A DNA stretch of 64,000 bases from JAPSGM01 sp963777045. GTDB lineage: Bacteria > Chloroflexota > Limnocylindria > QHBO01. The position numbers and the translations under genes are program-made. The stretch's first letter is position 1; the number at the start of each line of letters is the position of its first letter. The notes under the pieces were generated by a model. That model did no database searches. It worked only from the letters and a program-made list of their open reading frames with translations, and had not been told where the DNA came from. This document shows positions 43,375 through 52,669 of the stretch, one piece after another. The stretch is from contig CAVZPD010000001.1 in NCBI GenBank assembly GCA_963777045.1, positions 1-64,000 on the forward strand. The letters are read 5' to 3'.

Positions 43375-44910
43375 TTACCCCACGTTCACCTGGATAGTGT
43401 GGTAGCCGCGCGCCCCGTCAGGGTCGGGCCGCGTCCGCTCGGCGGTCTGGGTCTCGCCGTTGCCATCGGTGGCGCGCACCTGGATCCGGTGGCTGCCGGG
43501 GGTTGCCTCCCAGCGGTAGACCCACTGCAGCCAGGTCGCATCGGAGATGGGCGTGGAGAGGTCGGCCTCCATCCACTCCCCGTCATCAACACTCACCTCC
43601 ACCTTCGAGACCCCGCGGTCCGGCGCCCACGCCACGCCGGCGATGGGCACGGGGCCGGCCTGGACCGACCCGCCTCCCGAGGGGCGGTCGATGCGCGACT
43701 GCGTCAGGATCGGTGCCTCTTTGGCCCAGCCACGCGGCACCCAGTACGCGTCGAAGTCCTCGAGCCTGGTCAGCTCGATGTTCGTCAGCCACTTCGTGGC
43801 GGAGACGTAACCGAAGAGGCCCGGCACGATCAGCCGCGCCGGATAGCCGTGCGCAGCCGGCAGCGGCTCGTCGTTCATGGCGACCACCACCATCGGCTCG
43901 CGCTCGGGGTTCATGGCCCACGAGGTCGGGAAGCCGGCGGTCCAGCCGTCGTTGGCGCGCCCGACGATCTGGGTGGCGCCGTCCTGCACACCGGCGCGAT
44001 CGAGGAGGTCGCGCAGCCGAGCTCCCTGCCACCTGGCGTTGCCGACCAGGTCGCCGCCGACCTCGTTGCTGACGCAGGCGATCGTCACGTATTGCTCGAC
44101 CTGCGGCATGGCCAGCAGCTCGTCGTAGGTGATGGTGAACGGATTGTCGACCATCCCGTTCACCTCGAGCTGCCAGCTGGAGGCGTCGATGCGCGGGACG
44201 AGCAGAGCCGTATCGATCCGGTAGAAGCTCTCGTTGGGCGTGACGATGGGGCTGACGCCCGACACGTCCAGGCTCGCCCCCTGCGGCAGCGGGGATGCCG
44301 TGGACCCGGGCTTTGGCACCGGTGGCACGGACGCCACCCGCGTCTCGCGGTTCGCCAGCAGCGTGCGTCCGATCGCACCCGACATGACCGCCACGCTCGC
44401 CACCGCGATGGTCCCGCCCAGGAACTGCCGGCGCTTGAAGTCCAGCGTCTCCGCCCGCGGCTCGGAAGGTGTTGCCGCGCGGAGCAGCCACTGAAGGGTG
44501 ACCAGCGACACGGCCACGGCCAGCGCCGCGTTGCCGAACGAGAAGACCGGGTCGTAGGTTTCGCCCTGGAACCGGGTCGCGGCGAACGCCAGCACCCCGA
44601 CTCCCGCGAACCCGGCCACGCCAAGGGCCCAGCGACGGGCGGCCAGCACGCCCAGCCCCGCACCGATGGCCAGGGCGATGAGCAGCACGGCGATGTTCAG
44701 CGCCAGCTTGTCGGCGTCACCGAACAGGTCGACCACGATCTGCTTGGCGCCCGGCGGCTGGAGGTTGATCACCAGCGAGCCGATGGCCACCACCAGCGAT
44801 GGCGCGCCCGACACCAGGCCGGCGACCAGCTCTGCCAGGCCCACTCCCAGTCCGCCGGCCGCCAGGCCGGCGAGTGCGGAGAGGGGCCAGGCGGGTCGTC
44901 GCTCGTTCAT
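43375..44910 (-). CDS. Membrane-anchored sulfite-oxidase-type molybdoenzyme
   Basis: About 511 aa. The N-terminal about 155 residues have four to five transmembrane helices (LAGLAAGGLGVGLAELVAGL, ALNIAVLLIALAIGAGLGVL and more), followed by KRRQFLGGTIAVASVAVMSG, which looks like an internal Tat-type motif. Then comes the oxidoreductase molybdopterin domain with the Mo-binding Cys in YVTIACVSNEVGGDLVG, GWTAGFPTSWAMN, GYPARLIVPGLFGYVSATKW, and a C-terminal Mo-cofactor dimerisation domain (AGVAWAPDRGVSKVEVSVDD). Substrate not predictable; sulfite or another small oxidant. ATG 44910 chosen as a more natural start than 44934. Confidence 0.88.
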   Translation of the reverse strand: MNERRPAWPLSALAGLAAGGLGVGLAELVAGLVSGAPSLVVAIGSLVINLQPPGAKQIVVDLFGDADKLALNIAVLLIALAIGAGLGVLAARRWALGVAGFAGVGVLAFAATRFQGETYDPVFSFGNAALAVAVSLVTLQWLLRAATPSEPRAETLDFKRRQFLGGTIAVASVAVMSGAIGRTLLANRETRVASVPPVPKPGSTASPLPQGASLDVSGVSPIVTPNESFYRIDTALLVPRIDASSWQLEVNGMVDNPFTITYDELLAMPQVEQYVTIACVSNEVGGDLVGNARWQGARLRDLLDRAGVQDGATQIVGRANDGWTAGFPTSWAMNPEREPMVVVAMNDEPLPAAHGYPARLIVPGLFGYVSATKWLTNIELTRLEDFDAYWVPRGWAKEAPILTQSRIDRPSGGGSVQAGPVPIAGVAWAPDRGVSKVEVSVDDGEWMEADLSTPISDATWLQWVYRWEATPGSHRIQVRATDGNGETQTAERTRPDPDGARGYHTIQVNVG

Positions 44911-45003
44911 GACACCCGAGTCAAGCGGATCCATGTGACGGTTCTATGTAGGAGGTGCGAAGCCCGCGCCACGGATCCCGGAGAGAGCCTCCCGTGCAGC
45001 AGA

Positions 45004-45546
45004 ATGTCGCGCATGCGGGTCCATCTCGCCCATGGGGCGTCCGGCAATGCCGACAGTATGCTCCCCCACGTTCGGGGCCTGCGGCGACGCGGCCTGGAAG
45101 CCGAGGCCGTCCAGCTGCCACGAGGCAAGGCCGAACGGGCCGTGGCGGCCTATGCCGCCGCCACCCCCGGCGGGCCTGGGGTGGTCGTCGGCGGGCACTC
45201 GTTCGGGGGGCGGGTGGCCTCGCTGCTCGTTGCGCAGGAACCGGGCGCCTATGCTGGCCTCGTTCTGCTGTCCTACCCGCTCCATTCGCCCGGCTCACCG
45301 GAGGGCTGGGTCGCCCGCACCGACCATTGGCCGCGGATCGCCTGTCCGGTGCTCCTGCTCTCCGGCGACCGCGACCAATTCGCGAAGGTGGACCTGCTGC
45401 GCCGCGCCGTCGAGCAGCTTCCCGACCATGAGGTCGTCATCTATCCGGGAATCCGCCACGGCATCGGTCCCGTCCTCGACGACGCGCTCGATCGCATCGC
45501 CGCCTTCACACGGAGGGTGACGGAGTCCGTACACTCCGACCCGTGA
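45004..45546 (+). CDS. Small alpha/beta-hydrolase (Tex30/KANL3 or dienelactone-hydrolase-like)
   Basis: About 180 aa compact alpha/beta-hydrolase. RVHLAHGASGNADSMLPHVR opens, the nucleophile elbow is VVVGGHSFGGRVASLL, the acid lies in LLLSGDRDQFAKVDLLRRAV, and the catalytic His in IYPGIRHGIGPVLDDAL. ATG 45004 or 45013. The frame continues far upstream (to 43399), but that part is antisense to the molybdoenzyme gene and is rejected. Substrate unknown. The stop TGA overlaps the GTG start of the cyclase gene (GTGA), so the two are coupled. Confidence 0.8.
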   Translation: MSRMRVHLAHGASGNADSMLPHVRGLRRRGLEAEAVQLPRGKAERAVAAYAAATPGGPGVVVGGHSFGGRVASLLVAQEPGAYAGLVLLSYPLHSPGSPEGWVARTDHWPRIACPVLLLSGDRDQFAKVDLLRRAVEQLPDHEVVIYPGIRHGIGPVLDDALDRIAAFTRRVTESVHSDP

Positions 45547-48500
45547 GTCCCGAGACGTTGACTTGCCCGAGCTGTGGAGGGGAGAGCCCGTCGCGCTACC
45601 GGGTCTGTGGTCATTGCGGCCACGCCCTGTCGGAAGCGCCAGCCGCCGAGATCCTCCGCCAGGCGACCATCGTCACGTCTGACCTGAAGGGCTCAACGGC
45701 CCTCGGCGAGCGGCTGGACCCCGAGTCGCTGCGCGAGGTGATGACGACCTACATCGACGAGATGCGGGCCGTCTTCGAGGGCCACGGCGGCACGATTGAG
45801 AAGATCATTGGCGACGCGATCGTGGCCGTCTTCGGCCTGCCGACCGCCCGCGAGGACGATGCGCTCCGCGCCGTGGAGGCAGCCGCCGAGTCCCAGCGCG
45901 CCCTGGTCAGCCTGAACGACCGGCTGGAGCAGCGCTGGGGGGTGCGGCTGACGGTGCGGACCGGGATGGCCTCGGGGGACGTGGTGGTGGGCGAGGCAGC
46001 CGCTGCGCAGCACGTGCTGACCGGTCCGACGATCGCGATCGCCACCGCCATGGAGCAGAACGCACCGCCACAGGAGGTCCTGATGGCGGATTCCACGTAC
46101 GCGCTCGTGCAGGACGCGGTCGAAGCCGAGCCGCTGGACCCCGTCACGATGAAGGGGACGACGCAATCCACGCCCTCGTACCGGCTCGTCTCCATCGCGG
46201 ATCGGCGAAGCGGCAGCGCCGAGGAGCCTGCATCGGAGGGGATGCGGATCTGCCAGACGTGCGGCGAGGAAAACCCGGAGGTGTTCCGCTACTGCGGCAG
46301 CTGCGGCAGTCAGCTGGCCCTGCGCGGGGTGGTAGGCGACACGCGCAAGACGGTCACGGTCGTCTTTGCCGATCCGAAGCCGGCGACCGCCGACGGCTCC
46401 GCCCCCGCGCCGGAGGCCCTCCGCGACGTGATGTCGCGCTACTTCGCCGGGATGCAGCGGGCCCTTTCCAACCACGGTGCGACCGTGGAGAAGTTCATCG
46501 GCGATGCGGTGATGGCCGTCTTCGGCCTGCCGATCCGGCACGAGGACGATGCGCTGCGCGCCGTCCGCGCCGCGCGCGACATGCAGGAGGCGCTGCCCCA
46601 GCTGAACGCCTCATTCGAGGCGGAGTACGGCATCACCCTGGGCAACCACATCGGTGTCAATACCGGCGAGGTGGTGGCCGGCGATGCCAGCCTCGGCCAG
46701 CGACTCGTCACCGGCGACACGGTGAACGTTGCGGCGCGCCTGGAGCAGTCGGCCGAGGACCACGAGATCCTGCTGGGCGACCTCACCTACCGCCTGGTCC
46801 GCGATGCGGTCTCCATCGAGGAGGTGGAGCCGCTCACGCTCAAGGGGAAGTCGGAGCCGGTCCGCGCCTATCGGCTCCTCGCGGTCAGCGACACCGTCGA
46901 GGGGTACCAGCGACGGTCGGACACGCCGATGGTCGGCCGCGAGCAGGAGATGATGGCCCTGAGGGAGCTCTTCGGGCGCGCGGTCGCCGATCGGAACTGC
47001 CGCATGGCAACCGTCGTGGGAGACGCCGGCGTCGGCAAGACCCGCCTGCTGGCCGAGTTCACCGACGAGCGTGCCTCCGAGGCCCTGGTCATCCGCGGCC
47101 GCTGCCTCCCGTACGGCGATGGCATCACGTTCTGGCCGCTGCGGGAGGCGGTCCGCGATGCGGCCGGCATCGGTGCCGATGACGGGCTGGATGCCGCCCT
47201 GACCAAGCTCCACGCGCGCATCCCCGATGGCGACGTCTGCGACCGCCTGGCCTCGGTCATCGGACTGTCGGAGCAGCCTTTCCCCGTGCCGGAGGTGTTC
47301 TGGGGGGCGCGCAAGTTCCTGGAGCAGCTGGGCCACGAGCGCCCGGTGGTGCTGGTGGTCGATGACATCCACTGGGCAGAGGCGACGTTCCTCGATCTCA
47401 TCGGCAACCTGGTGGAGTCGGTCGAGTCGGCACCCGTGCTCCTCCTGTGCACCGCGCGCCGTGAGCTACTGGAGAAGCACGAGGACTGGGCACAGGCGGA
47501 CGGCGCCCTGCAGGTGGTCCTCTCTCCGCTGACCGATGCGGATGCGGGCCTGGTCGTCGAAGCACTGCTGGGCGGAACCGGGCTCGACGAGACGGTGCGC
47601 CGCCGCATCGTGCAGGCGGCTGCCGGAAACCCGCTCTTCGTGGAGCAGCTGCTCTCCATGCTCATCGACGAAGGGACGCTGCAACGCCAGGACGACCGCT
47701 GGGTGCAGGTCGGCGATCTCACCCGGCTGCAGGTACCGCCCACCATCCAGGCGCTGCTCGCCGCCCGCCTGGACCTGCTGGGGCCTGACGAGCGCGGCGT
47801 GATCGAGCCTGCCTCGGTCATCGGCCAGAACTTCGCCCGAGCGGCAGTCACCGAGCTGGTCGCCAGGCCGATCGCGGCGGCAGTCCCGGAGCACCTCAGC
47901 GGCCTGATCGGCAAGCAGCTGATTGCCGTCAACCCAGACGCCGACGTCGCCGAGGTCGGCTACCGCTTCCATCACCTGCTGGTTCGTGACGCGGCCTATG
48001 GGGGGCTTCTCAAGCGAGCACGCGCTGAGCTCCACGAACGCTTCGTCGATTGGGCCGAGGGCTTCAACGCTGAGCACGGCGTCGACAACCGGGAGTTCGA
48101 GGAGATCCACGGCTACCACCTGGAGCAGGCGTACCGCTACTTTGCGGAACTGGGCACTGTCGACGAGCGAGTCGTCGCAATCGGCGAGAGGGCTGCTGGC
48201 AAGCTCGCCTCGGCCGGGCGCCGCGCCATGGGCCGTGGCGACACGCCAGCTGCAGCAAGCCTCTTGCGCAGAGCTGCGGCCACGCTTCCGGCTCGGCACG
48301 AAACCAGGCTCAGGCTGCTGCCGACATTGGCAGAGGCGCTGATCGAGACGGGCCAGTTCGAGGAAGCGGAGGATGTCGTTGACGACACGATCGACGGGTC
48401 AAGCGCAGTTGGTGACGAGACACTCGCCGCAGAAGCCCGCCTGATCCGCCAATTCGCGCGTCTCTATTCCGGTGGAGGCGACGACTGGGCCACATCGACG

Positions 48501-49418
48501 GATGCAATCGTCGAAGACGCGTTGCCGAGGTTCGCAAGCTCGGGCCGACCTGAGGGATCAGCGCTGGCGTATCGGCTCCGATTCGGTCTGCTTGCGTCGG
48601 CTATGCGCCTCGGTGAAGCGGAACAGGCCGCGATGAACGTGAGAAGGTACGCCCAGCAGGCTGGGGACGCACGTGTTGAGCGACGTGGCGCACTTGCGTA
48701 CGCACAGGCCGCCCTGTTTGGACCGATGCCGATACGGCACGCCATACCACTCTTGGAGCAGCTCGCCGCCGAGGCGCACGACGACCGCAAGACCGCATCA
48801 CTGATCAGCCTGTGGCTCGCCGAGCTGCATGCCATGGACGGATCCGTAGAGCGCGCACGAGAGATCCACGCCAAAGCAAGCGGCACTCTGCTCGACCTGG
48901 GCGGTGGTCTGGGGTCAGTTGAGCCGTCACGACAGCTCGCCCGCATCGAGCTCATCGGGGGGGACTTCCGCGCAGCAGAGGAGGCTCTTCGTCGCGATTA
49001 TGATGCTCTCAAGGCCATTGGCGAGCGATACCTGTTGTCGAGCATCATCGGCCTGCTTGGAAAGGTCGTTGCAGCGCAGGGCCGCCTCGAGGAAGTCGAG
49101 GCGCTAGCTGCCGAGCTGCGTGATCTCGCGGCGCCGGACGATGTATCCGAGCAAGTTGATTGGCGCGAGCTAATGGCTGCCGCTCTTGTGTCGAAGGGTG
49201 ATGCGACAGGCGCAACAGAACTTGCCCGCGAAGGCGTCGAGCTTGCACTTCGGACTGATGTACCTCTACTGCAGGCCGAAGCCTTTGCCGCCCTCCACGA
49301 GGCGCTGGCTGCCCTAGGTCGGGTCGACGAATGCCGTGACGCGCTGGCGGCAGCAAGGAAGGCATACGGGCGTAAAGGCCGCATCGCTCAACTCGAACTG
49401 CTCCGGGCCAGATGTTGA
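45543..49418 (+). CDS. Tandem class III cyclase with AAA-type ATPase and TPR regions, two zinc ribbons
   Basis: 1291 aa, start GTG 45543. Order: zinc ribbon (CPSCGG, CGHCGH); cyclase domain 1 (about 40-215, VTSDLKGSTALGERL, EKIIGDAIVAVFGLP); second zinc ribbon (CQTCGE, CGSCGS); cyclase domain 2 (about 270-450, VVFADPKPA, EKFIGDAVMAVFGLP, VNVAARLEQSAED); AAA/STAND ATPase with Walker A GDAGVGKTRLLAE near residue 493 and VVLVVDDIHWAEATF; a winged-helix part; about 440 residues of TPR. Domain 1 keeps the metal Asp motifs but has TIAIATAMEQ where the transition-state Asn/Arg should be; domain 2 keeps NVAAR but has lost the DLxGST pattern. They may pair as a heterodimer. Cytosolic; ligand unknown. 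Confidence 0.9.
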   Translation: MSPETLTCPSCGGESPSRYRVCGHCGHALSEAPAAEILRQATIVTSDLKGSTALGERLDPESLREVMTTYIDEMRAVFEGHGGTIEKIIGDAIVAVFGLPTAREDDALRAVEAAAESQRALVSLNDRLEQRWGVRLTVRTGMASGDVVVGEAAAAQHVLTGPTIAIATAMEQNAPPQEVLMADSTYALVQDAVEAEPLDPVTMKGTTQSTPSYRLVSIADRRSGSAEEPASEGMRICQTCGEENPEVFRYCGSCGSQLALRGVVGDTRKTVTVVFADPKPATADGSAPAPEALRDVMSRYFAGMQRALSNHGATVEKFIGDAVMAVFGLPIRHEDDALRAVRAARDMQEALPQLNASFEAEYGITLGNHIGVNTGEVVAGDASLGQRLVTGDTVNVAARLEQSAEDHEILLGDLTYRLVRDAVSIEEVEPLTLKGKSEPVRAYRLLAVSDTVEGYQRRSDTPMVGREQEMMALRELFGRAVADRNCRMATVVGDAGVGKTRLLAEFTDERASEALVIRGRCLPYGDGITFWPLREAVRDAAGIGADDGLDAALTKLHARIPDGDVCDRLASVIGLSEQPFPVPEVFWGARKFLEQLGHERPVVLVVDDIHWAEATFLDLIGNLVESVESAPVLLLCTARRELLEKHEDWAQADGALQVVLSPLTDADAGLVVEALLGGTGLDETVRRRIVQAAAGNPLFVEQLLSMLIDEGTLQRQDDRWVQVGDLTRLQVPPTIQALLAARLDLLGPDERGVIEPASVIGQNFARAAVTELVARPIAAAVPEHLSGLIGKQLIAVNPDADVAEVGYRFHHLLVRDAAYGGLLKRARAELHERFVDWAEGFNAEHGVDNREFEEIHGYHLEQAYRYFAELGTVDERVVAIGERAAGKLASAGRRAMGRGDTPAAASLLRRAAATLPARHETRLRLLPTLAEALIETGQFEEAEDVVDDTIDGSSAVGDETLAAEARLIRQFARLYSGGGDDWATSTDAIVEDALPRFASSGRPEGSALAYRLRFGLLASAMRLGEAEQAAMNVRRYAQQAGDARVERRGALAYAQAALFGPMPIRHAIPLLEQLAAEAHDDRKTASLISLWLAELHAMDGSVERAREIHAKASGTLLDLGGGLGSVEPSRQLARIELIGGDFRAAEEALRRDYDALKAIGERYLLSSIIGLLGKVVAAQGRLEEVEALAAELRDLAAPDDVSEQVDWRELMAAALVSKGDATGATELAREGVELALRTDVPLLQAEAFAALHEALAALGRVDECRDALAAARKAYGRKGRIAQLELLRARC

Positions 49419-49442
49419 GCGTCGGGCCAATCGGCCCGACGC
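49419..49442 (+). terminator. Perfect 10-bp stem after the tandem cyclase gene
   Basis: GCGTCGGGCC (49419-49428), AATC loop, GGCCCGACGC (49433-49442), beginning right after the TGA stop at 49416-49418. No T-run follows on either strand. It lies between convergent genes and likely ends or stabilises both transcripts. Confidence 0.6.
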
Positions 49443-49472
49443 TCGTGTGGTCGCCCCCTGCCTTGGCGTCGA

Positions 49473-50417
49473 CTAGATGTGCCCGACCCAGCCGTTCGTG
49501 AGCAGGATCAGGGTGATCCGGTAATTCCCGCCTGGAATCTTACTGACCGTCGAGCTCTCGCCTGCCAGGCAGTTGACATTCAGTGTGCACAACTCGCCCG
49601 CATCGTTGATGTGCACGACCTTCATGTTTTTCTGATTGACGCCTGGAGGGACCTGGGCCTTATCCACTTCGATGACGACCTTGAACGGGCCGACTCGGTT
49701 GCCGTTGTCCACGTTCAGCTGCGAGTACTCGCCCCAACAGAGGTCGTGACATGGGTCACCGAGCGGGGTCGACGCTTGTGCACCGTCTGCGGCGGTGACC
49801 GCAATGCCGGCACGGGGCGGGGTGATGCTGGTTGACTGCAGGCCGCCGCCAGCATTGATGCCCAACGTCGAAACGTCTGACGTGTCAGTTGCGAACCTGC
49901 CGTTGAAGTTCGGATCGTTATACGTCACCAGGTTGGTGGTGGCAGTGCAGACCGTGCTCGGGTTACAGAGGAAGTTGTCGCCGTGGCTGTTGCCGCCGTC
50001 AGTGGTGGGGCCTCCGGTGGTGGAGCCGGTCACCGTCGTTGTTGCGGACGTTCCTGCGGTCGTGGTCGTGAACACGAGGGCATAGGTCACCTTCGTCATC
50101 CCGGGGAGGTTTCCGAGATTGCAGGTGACGACGCCACCAGCCTCGCTACAACTGGTGCTGGCGGGATAGACCCCGCTGTAAGTCGTCCCACCGGGGACGG
50201 TCGCCTCAACGGTGGCCTGTGCGACGGTCGAGTTGTCTCTGTTGTCGACAGTGATCGTAAAGCCGATCGGCTGGCCCGCGGTGGCTCTTGGGGGCGTCGC
50301 CGCCACTGACAAGTAGACGCTGGGCACGGCGGCTACCGCGATGCTGGTCACTGCCATCGCAAGCAGCGAGACCATCATGAGGACGGAAAGGGCACGTCTG
50401 CGGAGTCTCGGTTTCAT
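49473..50417 (-). CDS. Secreted protein with DUF11-like repeat, low GC for this window
   Basis: 314 aa from ATG 50417 (MKPRLRRRALSV), which has a GAGG site upstream. Signal peptide: SVLMMVSLLAMAVTSIAVAA. Then a beta-sandwich of the DUF11/CARDB kind (PRATAGQPIGFTITVDNRDN, ATVEATVPGGTTYSGVYPAS, CNLGNLPGMTKVTYALVF), a Thr/Gly-rich stretch, and a Cys-containing C-terminal domain ending VGHI. Probably a cell-wall or extracellular structural protein. It is clearly lower in GC and richer in Thr/Asn than its neighbours, a hint of acquisition by transfer. No sortase motif seen. Confidence 0.7.
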   Translation of the reverse strand: MKPRLRRRALSVLMMVSLLAMAVTSIAVAAVPSVYLSVAATPPRATAGQPIGFTITVDNRDNSTVAQATVEATVPGGTTYSGVYPASTSCSEAGGVVTCNLGNLPGMTKVTYALVFTTTTAGTSATTTVTGSTTGGPTTDGGNSHGDNFLCNPSTVCTATTNLVTYNDPNFNGRFATDTSDVSTLGINAGGGLQSTSITPPRAGIAVTAADGAQASTPLGDPCHDLCWGEYSQLNVDNGNRVGPFKVVIEVDKAQVPPGVNQKNMKVVHINDAGELCTLNVNCLAGESSTVSKIPGGNYRITLILLTNGWVGHI

Positions 50418-50580
50418 GTTCCTCAACCTTATGGGCATGGGCTCACTGGCCGTCGGGGGCCGAACAGCGTCCCGAGGAGTCTACCGTCCGTCGGACAGAA
50501 GTACTAGTGGCATCCTCAAATAGGGCCATTCAGCCGTTGACGGCGGTCAACTCCCGAAGCTCGTACCCGGCTGCATCAGA

Positions 50581-51720
50581 CTAGCCGCCGAACCAGGCCG
50601 TGAGGCGCTCGGCCTCGAAGCGCTCCTTCTCCTCCCGCTGTGCGTGCGACGCCGGCGTGAGGACCGCCTGCGGGGGTTCGGCGTAGAAGTCGCCGCGGAC
50701 CATGCTCGCCTCTCCCCCACCCATCTCGATGAAGCAGGCGCCTGCCCCGTCGAAGGTCGTGGTCGGCTCCTCCCCGCGCAGGCGAGCCGCGATGCGCGCC
50801 GCCACCGCCTCCCCCTCCTTCTGCGCAAAGAGCCCCGCCTTCGGCAGCCCCATCCCGTTCGTGAGGCCGATGGCGGTGCAGTCGCCGATGGCGTAGACCC
50901 CCTCGTGCCCCGTCTCCAGCGTCCGGCGGTCGACGCGTACCCAGCCCTGCGGGCCGGCCAGGCCGGCGTCGACCAGGACCGACGGAACCCGGTGCGGCGG
51001 CACCGCCAGCAGGAGGTCGAATGGCAGGGCTGCGCCATCGGTGAAGTGGACGGCCGCCGGCTCGACGCGGTCCGCAACGCGGCCCGCAAGGAAGGCAATC
51101 CCGCGCTCTGCCAGGCGTGCGTCGAGCGGCATGCAGCCCGCCGCGCCCACGATGGGCAGGGTGATGGGAGCCGGCGTGAAGACGGACAGGTCGGCGTCGA
51201 AGCCGCGATCCTGGAGCCGATCGGCAAGGAGCAGCGCCAGCTCGAAGGGCGCCGGCGGGCACGAGTAGGGCTGGCCGAAGACGCCGACCGCCAGGCGTCC
51301 GCCGCGGAAGCGATCGATGGCGGCCATGACGCGCTCGAGCCCCTCGCGGGTCCAGCAGTTCAACCCGTGCTCGGCCAGCCCCGGGATCTCGTCCGGCGCG
51401 TGGCGTGCGCCGAGCGCAATCACAACCGCATCGGCCTCGAGGACCTCGCCGTCCACCGTCGCGCTCCGTGCGCCGGGGTCGATCGCCTCGATCTCACCGT
51501 GCCGGTAGGCGATGCCGCGACGCGTCAGCTGCGCCAGCGGCCGCTCGCCGTAGGCGAGGGGTGAGATGCCGAGCAGGTACCACGTCTTGCGCAGCCCCAT
51601 CACGAACTCCTCGCGGCGGTCGACCAGGACCACCTCGGCGTCATCCGGAAGCTGCTGGCGCAGGGCCACTGCCGTGGCGATGCCGCCGAATCCCCCGCCC
51701 AGGATGAGCACGCGTGCCAT
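50581..51720 (-). CDS. FAD-dependent oxidoreductase (NDH-2/sulfide:quinone reductase-like)
   Basis: 379 aa, two-dinucleotide-binding-domain flavoprotein. The FAD motif is VLILGGGFGGIATAVALRQQ, a second nucleotide region is around LAVGVFGQPYSC, and the FAD-end motif is VYAIGDCTAIGLTNGMGLPK. YSCPPAPFELALLLADRL contains a Cys at the position used by sulfide:quinone reductases and flavocytochrome c, so sulfide or polysulfide oxidation is possible; quinone reduction by NADH is the other option. No signal peptide. Single gene, divergent from the GNAT at 51763. Confidence 0.84.
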   Translation of the reverse strand: MARVLILGGGFGGIATAVALRQQLPDDAEVVLVDRREEFVMGLRKTWYLLGISPLAYGERPLAQLTRRGIAYRHGEIEAIDPGARSATVDGEVLEADAVVIALGARHAPDEIPGLAEHGLNCWTREGLERVMAAIDRFRGGRLAVGVFGQPYSCPPAPFELALLLADRLQDRGFDADLSVFTPAPITLPIVGAAGCMPLDARLAERGIAFLAGRVADRVEPAAVHFTDGAALPFDLLLAVPPHRVPSVLVDAGLAGPQGWVRVDRRTLETGHEGVYAIGDCTAIGLTNGMGLPKAGLFAQKEGEAVAARIAARLRGEEPTTTFDGAGACFIEMGGGEASMVRGDFYAEPPQAVLTPASHAQREEKERFEAERLTAWFGG

Positions 51721-51762
51721 GCGGAGAGCCTACGCGTTTGCGATGGGTCTAGGCTGGCCGCC

Positions 51763-52254
51763 GTGCAGATCCGACCCATCCAACCCGCAGAGCATCGCGC
51801 GGCGGGTGAACTCATCGTTCGCGCCTACACCGGGGTCAGCCACGACATCGGCGCCTACGGGCCCGTATTGGCCGACGTTGCGAGTCGCGTGGCGGATGGT
51901 GCCCGGGTGCTGGTGGCGGTCGACGACGACGCTCTGCTCGGCTGCGTGACGTACGTCCCGCCCGGCCTCGAATCGGAGCTGACCGAATGGGAGGACCCGG
52001 AGGCATGCGGAATCCGGATGCTCGCCGTCGAGCCAGAGCAGCAGGGCCGTGGGGTAGGGCGGGCGCTGGTGGAGGCGTGTATCGGTGAGGCCGCCCGGGA
52101 CGCCGCGCCGCGCATGATCCTGCACACGACCGACCGGATGCCGGCCGCCCATCAGCTCTACCGTGGCATGGGCTTCGTACGCGCAGCCACCCTGGACGTC
52201 CAGGTCAACGGTGCCTTCTGGCTGCGCGCGTACGACCTGCGATTGCCCGGGTAG
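51763..52254 (+). CDS. GNAT-family N-acetyltransferase
   Basis: 163 aa, GTG start. IRPIQPAEHRAAGELIVRAY at the N-terminus; GIRMLAVEPEQQGRGVGRAL is the acetyl-CoA motif (QQGRGVG), and MPAAHQLYRGMGFVRAATLD the C-terminal one. Substrate unknown. Divergent from the FAD oxidoreductase gene with 42 bp between. Confidence 0.86.
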   Translation: MQIRPIQPAEHRAAGELIVRAYTGVSHDIGAYGPVLADVASRVADGARVLVAVDDDALLGCVTYVPPGLESELTEWEDPEACGIRMLAVEPEQQGRGVGRALVEACIGEAARDAAPRMILHTTDRMPAAHQLYRGMGFVRAATLDVQVNGAFWLRAYDLRLPG

Positions 52255-52296
52255 GAGGGGCGCGAGCCACGCCGCCGCAAATTGCAGAATTGACGC

Positions 52297-52320
52297 CTAC
52301 GACTGGTGGTCGTAGATGGC
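52297..52320. repeat. Copy of the ACGACC/GGTCGT palindromic element
   Basis: The sequence CTACGACTGGTGGTCGTAGA and following TGGC repeats the element clustered at 36060-36304, with the inverted core ACGAC/GTCGT and the trailing ATGGC. It stands before the tandem hairpin array; a second copy follows the array. Confidence 0.55.
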
Positions 52321-52375
52321 GACGAAGGCCCCTGAAGGGACCGCCGGCGAGTGAGAGCATCGCTGGCCGCACGTT

Positions 52376-52622
52376 GCGCCGGCTGCAAGGATTTGCGCCA
52401 GAGGCACGCCGGCACCGGGCATCCGGTGTGGTTTGTTGCTCTGGGTGCAACGCCCGGCGCCGGAGGGCTCGTTCCGGCGCGGTTTGTTGCGCTGTCTGCA
52501 ACGTTTTGCGCCAGAGGCACGCCGGCACCGGACATCCGGCGTGGTTTGTGGCGCTGGGTGCAACGCCAGCCGCGGGACGGCGGCATGCCCGCGTGGCTTG
52601 TGGCGCTGGCTGCAACGTTACG
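52376..52622. repeat. Tandem array of five hairpin-forming units
   Basis: Most of the 442-bp gap between GNAT and DUF72 genes is a tandem array. Units start at about 52381 (62 bp), 52443 (51 bp), 52494 (62 bp), 52556 (52 bp) and 52608 (partial), so long and short units alternate in a higher-order unit of about 113 bp. Each opens with GGNTGCAACG and closes with TGGTTTGTGGCGCT or close variants. Within the 62-bp unit, CACGCCGG pairs with CCGGCGTG and GCGCCA with TGGCGC; the 51-bp unit pairs GCGCCGG with CCGGCGC. No open reading frame in it looks real. Confidence 0.75.
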
Positions 52623-52640
52623 CCCGTTGAAGCGGGCCAC

Positions 52641-52669
52641 GGCACGAGCACCGGTCGTAGCGTGGCAAA
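52641..52669. repeat. Second copy of the palindromic element after the array
   Basis: GGCACGAGCACCGGTCGTAG, then CGTGGCAAA, matches the 36-kb element (CACGACCACCGGTCGTNCGTGGCA) with one change in the core. It ends about 28 bp before the DUF72 start. Confidence 0.55.

Noticed and set aside
43399..45003. Long N-terminal extension of the hydrolase
   Set aside because: Antisense to the molybdoenzyme gene; the hydrolase fold begins at 45004-45013.
52381..52620. CRISPR array
   Set aside because: Units differ in length and lack identical direct repeats separated by unique spacers; no cas genes are nearby. The internal inverted repeats fit hairpin units better.
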